NCBI GenBank assembly: GCA_944363005.1
Contig: CALVTV010000238.1
Coordinates: forward strand, 1-6,873
Direction of reading: 5' to 3'
DNA: 6,873 nucleotides
Source of the DNA: an uncultured Clostridia bacterium
GTDB taxonomy: Bacteria; Bacillota; Clostridia; Christensenellales; Aristaeellaceae
Part shown: one piece after another, positions 5,751-6,873 of the stretch
Numbering within the stretch: the stretch's first letter is position 1
Layout: each line of letters starts with the position of its first letter
The notes under the pieces: model-generated
Seen by the model: the letters and a program-made list of their open reading frames with translations, nothing else
Database searches by the model: none
Told to the model about the DNA's origin: nothing
Program-made: the position numbers and the translations under genes

Positions 5751-5779
5751 TTGCGTTATCCTGGAAATTCTGATATACT
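5751..5779 (+). promoter_or_regulatory. Candidate upstream promoter
   Basis: TTGCGT (5751-5756) and TATACT (5774-5779) are separated by 17 nt. It starts two bases after the TAA of the small AT-rich ORF and points toward the repeat-protein gene about 200 nt away. In AT-rich sequence this may be coincidental. Confidence 0.4.
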
Positions 5780-5818
5780 ATAACAAGATATTTGTTGGAA
5801 TAACCGTAGGATGGTTGG

Positions 5819-5847
5819 TTGACATCGACAGGTCTGCCCGCTGTATT
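5819..5847 (+). promoter_or_regulatory. Candidate promoter for the exported repeat protein
   Basis: A perfect TTGACA at 5819-5824 lies 17 nt from TGTATT (5842-5847), which matches four of six -10 bases. Transcription would start near 5854 and leave a leader of about 120 nt containing a hairpin and short ORFs. Confidence 0.5.
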
Positions 5848-5899
5848 CAGGATGGTTTGGCGGATGGATAAGAAGGTCGAGGCACATGAACTGTTCTTG

Positions 5900-5937
5900 G
5901 ACACAGGACAATGAGCCGCGACCGTCGGCTTTGTGTC
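5900..5937 (+). promoter_or_regulatory. Leader hairpin enclosing a start site
   Basis: GACACA (5900-5905) pairs with TGTGTC (5932-5937), and AGCCG (5914-5918) with CGGCT (5926-5930), giving an 11-bp interrupted helix. The bulge between the two 5' segments is GGACAATG (5906-5913), an RBS-like GGAC plus an ATG. That ATG opens a 16-codon ORF ending in the TAG at 5959-5961, in frame with the repeat protein. A second small ORF (ATG 5852, 20 codons) ends at 5912-5914 in an ATGA overlap with it. The arrangement resembles a translational control leader, but it could be chance. Confidence 0.35.
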
Positions 5938-5976
5938 ATTTGGAATCAAGAAGGGGTGTAGAAGAAGAAGGTTTTT

Positions 5977-6873
5977 GTGGCAATCATGCTGGGATTGCTG
6001 GCGGTTTTGTTGTGCGGTGCGGCGCTGGCTTGCCCAAATCCCACGCCTTGCTCCAATGATAATTATTATACTGAGTATGAAAATGAGGACATTCATCTCT
6101 TAGTGTGCACAGCATGCGGATACAGGACAGCGTACTCTCATTTTGGAGGAACCGCAACCTGTACGCAGCGCGCGATATGCGAAGGATGTGGCCATGAATA
6201 TGGGCCATCGCCGGTTGGACATCATACCTGGGGTGCGTACACTTCCAACGGCAATGCAACCTGCACAGCGGACGGCACGAAGACTGCGTCCTGCACCAAA
6301 TGCAGCGCGACCGACACGATTGCCGACGTGGGCAGCGCGTTGGGGCACAGCTTTACAAACTACGTCTCCGACGGCAACGCGAGCTGCACGGCGGACGGTA
6401 CGAAGACCGCGTCCTGTGACCGCAACTGCGGTGCGACCGACACGATTGCCGACGTAGGCAGCGCGTTGGGGCATGATTACGAGGCTGTTGTGACTGCGCC
6501 TACTTGCGAGAAAAACGGCTACACCACCTACACCTGCACTCGCTGCAACAATGCCTATACGGCGGATGAAACCGCTGCACGGGTGCATTGGTATGGATCC
6601 TGGAGCTATGACGGAGACATGACCCATAGCGCGACTTGTCTGCGAAACGGCTGCAAACATGTCCGCACGGTGAAATGTGATGTCTATACAGTAACCGTGG
6701 ATGATAGCCAGTTGAGTATATGCCCGGTGTGTGGCAATCTGAACGGGACATCGATGAGTGCGCTCGAGGCTACTGTTTCCGATGCAGACGGTGGTATTCC
6801 CGGACGCGGCGAATTGATCGTACGCGGACTGGAAAGGCCTTTTGATGGCGTGTTGTACGCCTTGACCGTTGCT
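5977..6873 (+). CDS. Exported Cys-rich repeat surface protein, N-terminal 299 residues (runs off the window)
   Basis: The frame is open from 5962 to the window end. Residues 3-18 are a hydrophobic signal core (IMLGLLAVLLCGAALA) with an A-L-A cleavage site before Cys19. The mature part carries paired cysteines (CTAC, CEGC, CTKC, CDRNC, CTRC, CPVC) and two near-identical units at residues 88-124 and 129-166 of the form [YTSNG/YVSDG]NA-C-ADGTKTASC...C-ATDTIADVGSALGH, then a diverged unit GHDYEAVVTAPTC...YTCTRC to about residue 204. Such units are common in clostridial cell-surface proteins, usually upstream of adhesion or enzyme domains; the pairs may bind zinc or form disulfides. The 3' part is outside the window, so anchor and function are unknown. 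The start is uncertain: GTG 5977 has AGAAGG 5 nt upstream but gives an n-region with no positive charge. The three AAG codons before it (5962-5970) would complete a classic signal peptide, yet they are preceded by TAG. Confidence 0.78.
   Translation, partial: MAIMLGLLAVLLCGAALACPNPTPCSNDNYYTEYENEDIHLLVCTACGYRTAYSHFGGTATCTQRAICEGCGHEYGPSPVGHHTWGAYTSNGNATCTADGTKTASCTKCSATDTIADVGSALGHSFTNYVSDGNASCTADGTKTASCDRNCGATDTIADVGSALGHDYEAVVTAPTCEKNGYTTYTCTRCNNAYTADETAARVHWYGSWSYDGDMTHSATCLRNGCKHVRTVKCDVYTVTVDDSQLSICPVCGNLNGTSMSALEATVSDADGGIPGRGELIVRGLERPFDGVLYALTVA
6238..6474 (+). repeat. Tandem coding repeat, two copies of 111 and 114 bp
   Basis: Copy 1 is 6238-6348 and copy 2 is 6361-6474, separated by 12 bases. 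The copies differ by one inserted codon in the middle (T-K-C versus D-R-N-C). Their 3' blocks, 6307-6348 and 6433-6474, match at 40 of 42 bases, with both differences in third codon positions. This points to recent duplication or ongoing recombination between units. Confidence 0.9.

Larger units (their letters stand above)
5427..5976. other. Region without a convincing gene, ending in the leader of the repeat protein
   Basis: About 550 bases hold no ORF that meets normal standards. The first part carries the minus-strand remnant listed separately. From about 5560 to 5790 the sequence is noticeably more AT-rich than the rest of the window; an open plus-strand frame from ATG 5615 to TAA 5747-5749 (about 44 codons, ending in LIVLQEAKGSTTI) has no clear RBS or family. 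From about 5751 onward there are two candidate promoters, two minimal ORFs and a hairpin leading to the exported repeat protein. Confidence 0.5.

Noticed and set aside
6022..6033. Lipoprotein cleavage before Cys19 of the repeat protein
   Set aside because: The sequence A-A-L-A-C has Leu at -2 and Ala at -3, a poor lipobox, whereas A-L-A fits ordinary signal peptidase I. Not excluded completely.
6238..6474. CRISPR-like repeat arrangement
   Set aside because: There are only two copies, in frame, coding for similar protein units and separated by 12 bases; no spacers or cas genes.
5746..6660. Minus-strand open frames of 91 to 186 codons opposite the repeat protein
   Set aside because: They are antisense to the signal peptide and Cys-rich repeats; their apparent repeats merely mirror the plus-strand tandem units.

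Overview
The window reads like a chromosomal segment of a medium-to-high GC member of the Clostridia (Firmicutes/Bacillota), most likely a gut anaerobe. The reasons are AAGGAG-type ribosome binding sites, near-consensus sigma-A promoters, a PurF-type protein with the Bacillus-style 4Fe-4S cysteine pattern, and a surface protein built of Cys-rich 'GH...C..DGT' repeats. No phage, transposase or CRISPR array is visible. The assignment is by family resemblance only; no search was run.

Layout. (1) 1-335, plus strand: the C-terminal end of a YitT-type membrane protein, followed by a clear Rho-independent terminator (437-489). (2) 545-2028, plus: an extended -10 promoter and a 467-residue amidophosphoribosyltransferase (PurF) homologue. 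Its phosphoribosyltransferase half and 4Fe-4S ligands look intact, but the N-terminal glutaminase half has lost the Cys nucleophile and other catalytic residues. (3) 2029-2373: a convergent intergenic region packed with perfect inverted repeats. (4) 4914 down to 2374, minus: a probable two-gene operon. First comes a 640-residue protein joining a ParB/Srx-like domain to a BMP/PnrA-type nucleoside-binding domain with no signal peptide; 27 nt later comes a calcineurin-like phosphoesterase. (5) 4915-5084: a divergent promoter region. (6) 5085-5160, plus: tRNA-Val(CAC) with a TTGACA-17-TATAAT promoter and a terminator, followed by a 68-codon very basic small ORF. (7) 5427-5976: a region with no convincing gene, holding coding-like remnants and a structured leader with two minimal ORFs. 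(8) 5977 to the window end, plus: the first 299 codons of an exported Cys-rich repeat protein.

How they may work together. The PurF-like protein (PRPP/purine chemistry), the cytoplasmic BMP-type receptor (a family whose studied members bind purine nucleosides) and the phosphoesterase lie next to each other. A shared role in sensing or handling purines or phosphoribosyl compounds is an inference from context. Only the receptor and phosphoesterase genes look co-transcribed; the PurF homologue is convergent to them.

The points most worth a second look are the PurF homologue with a dead glutaminase half, the ParB-like/BMP fusion with its phosphoesterase partner, and the in-frame TAG sitting where the start codon of the exported repeat protein would be expected.
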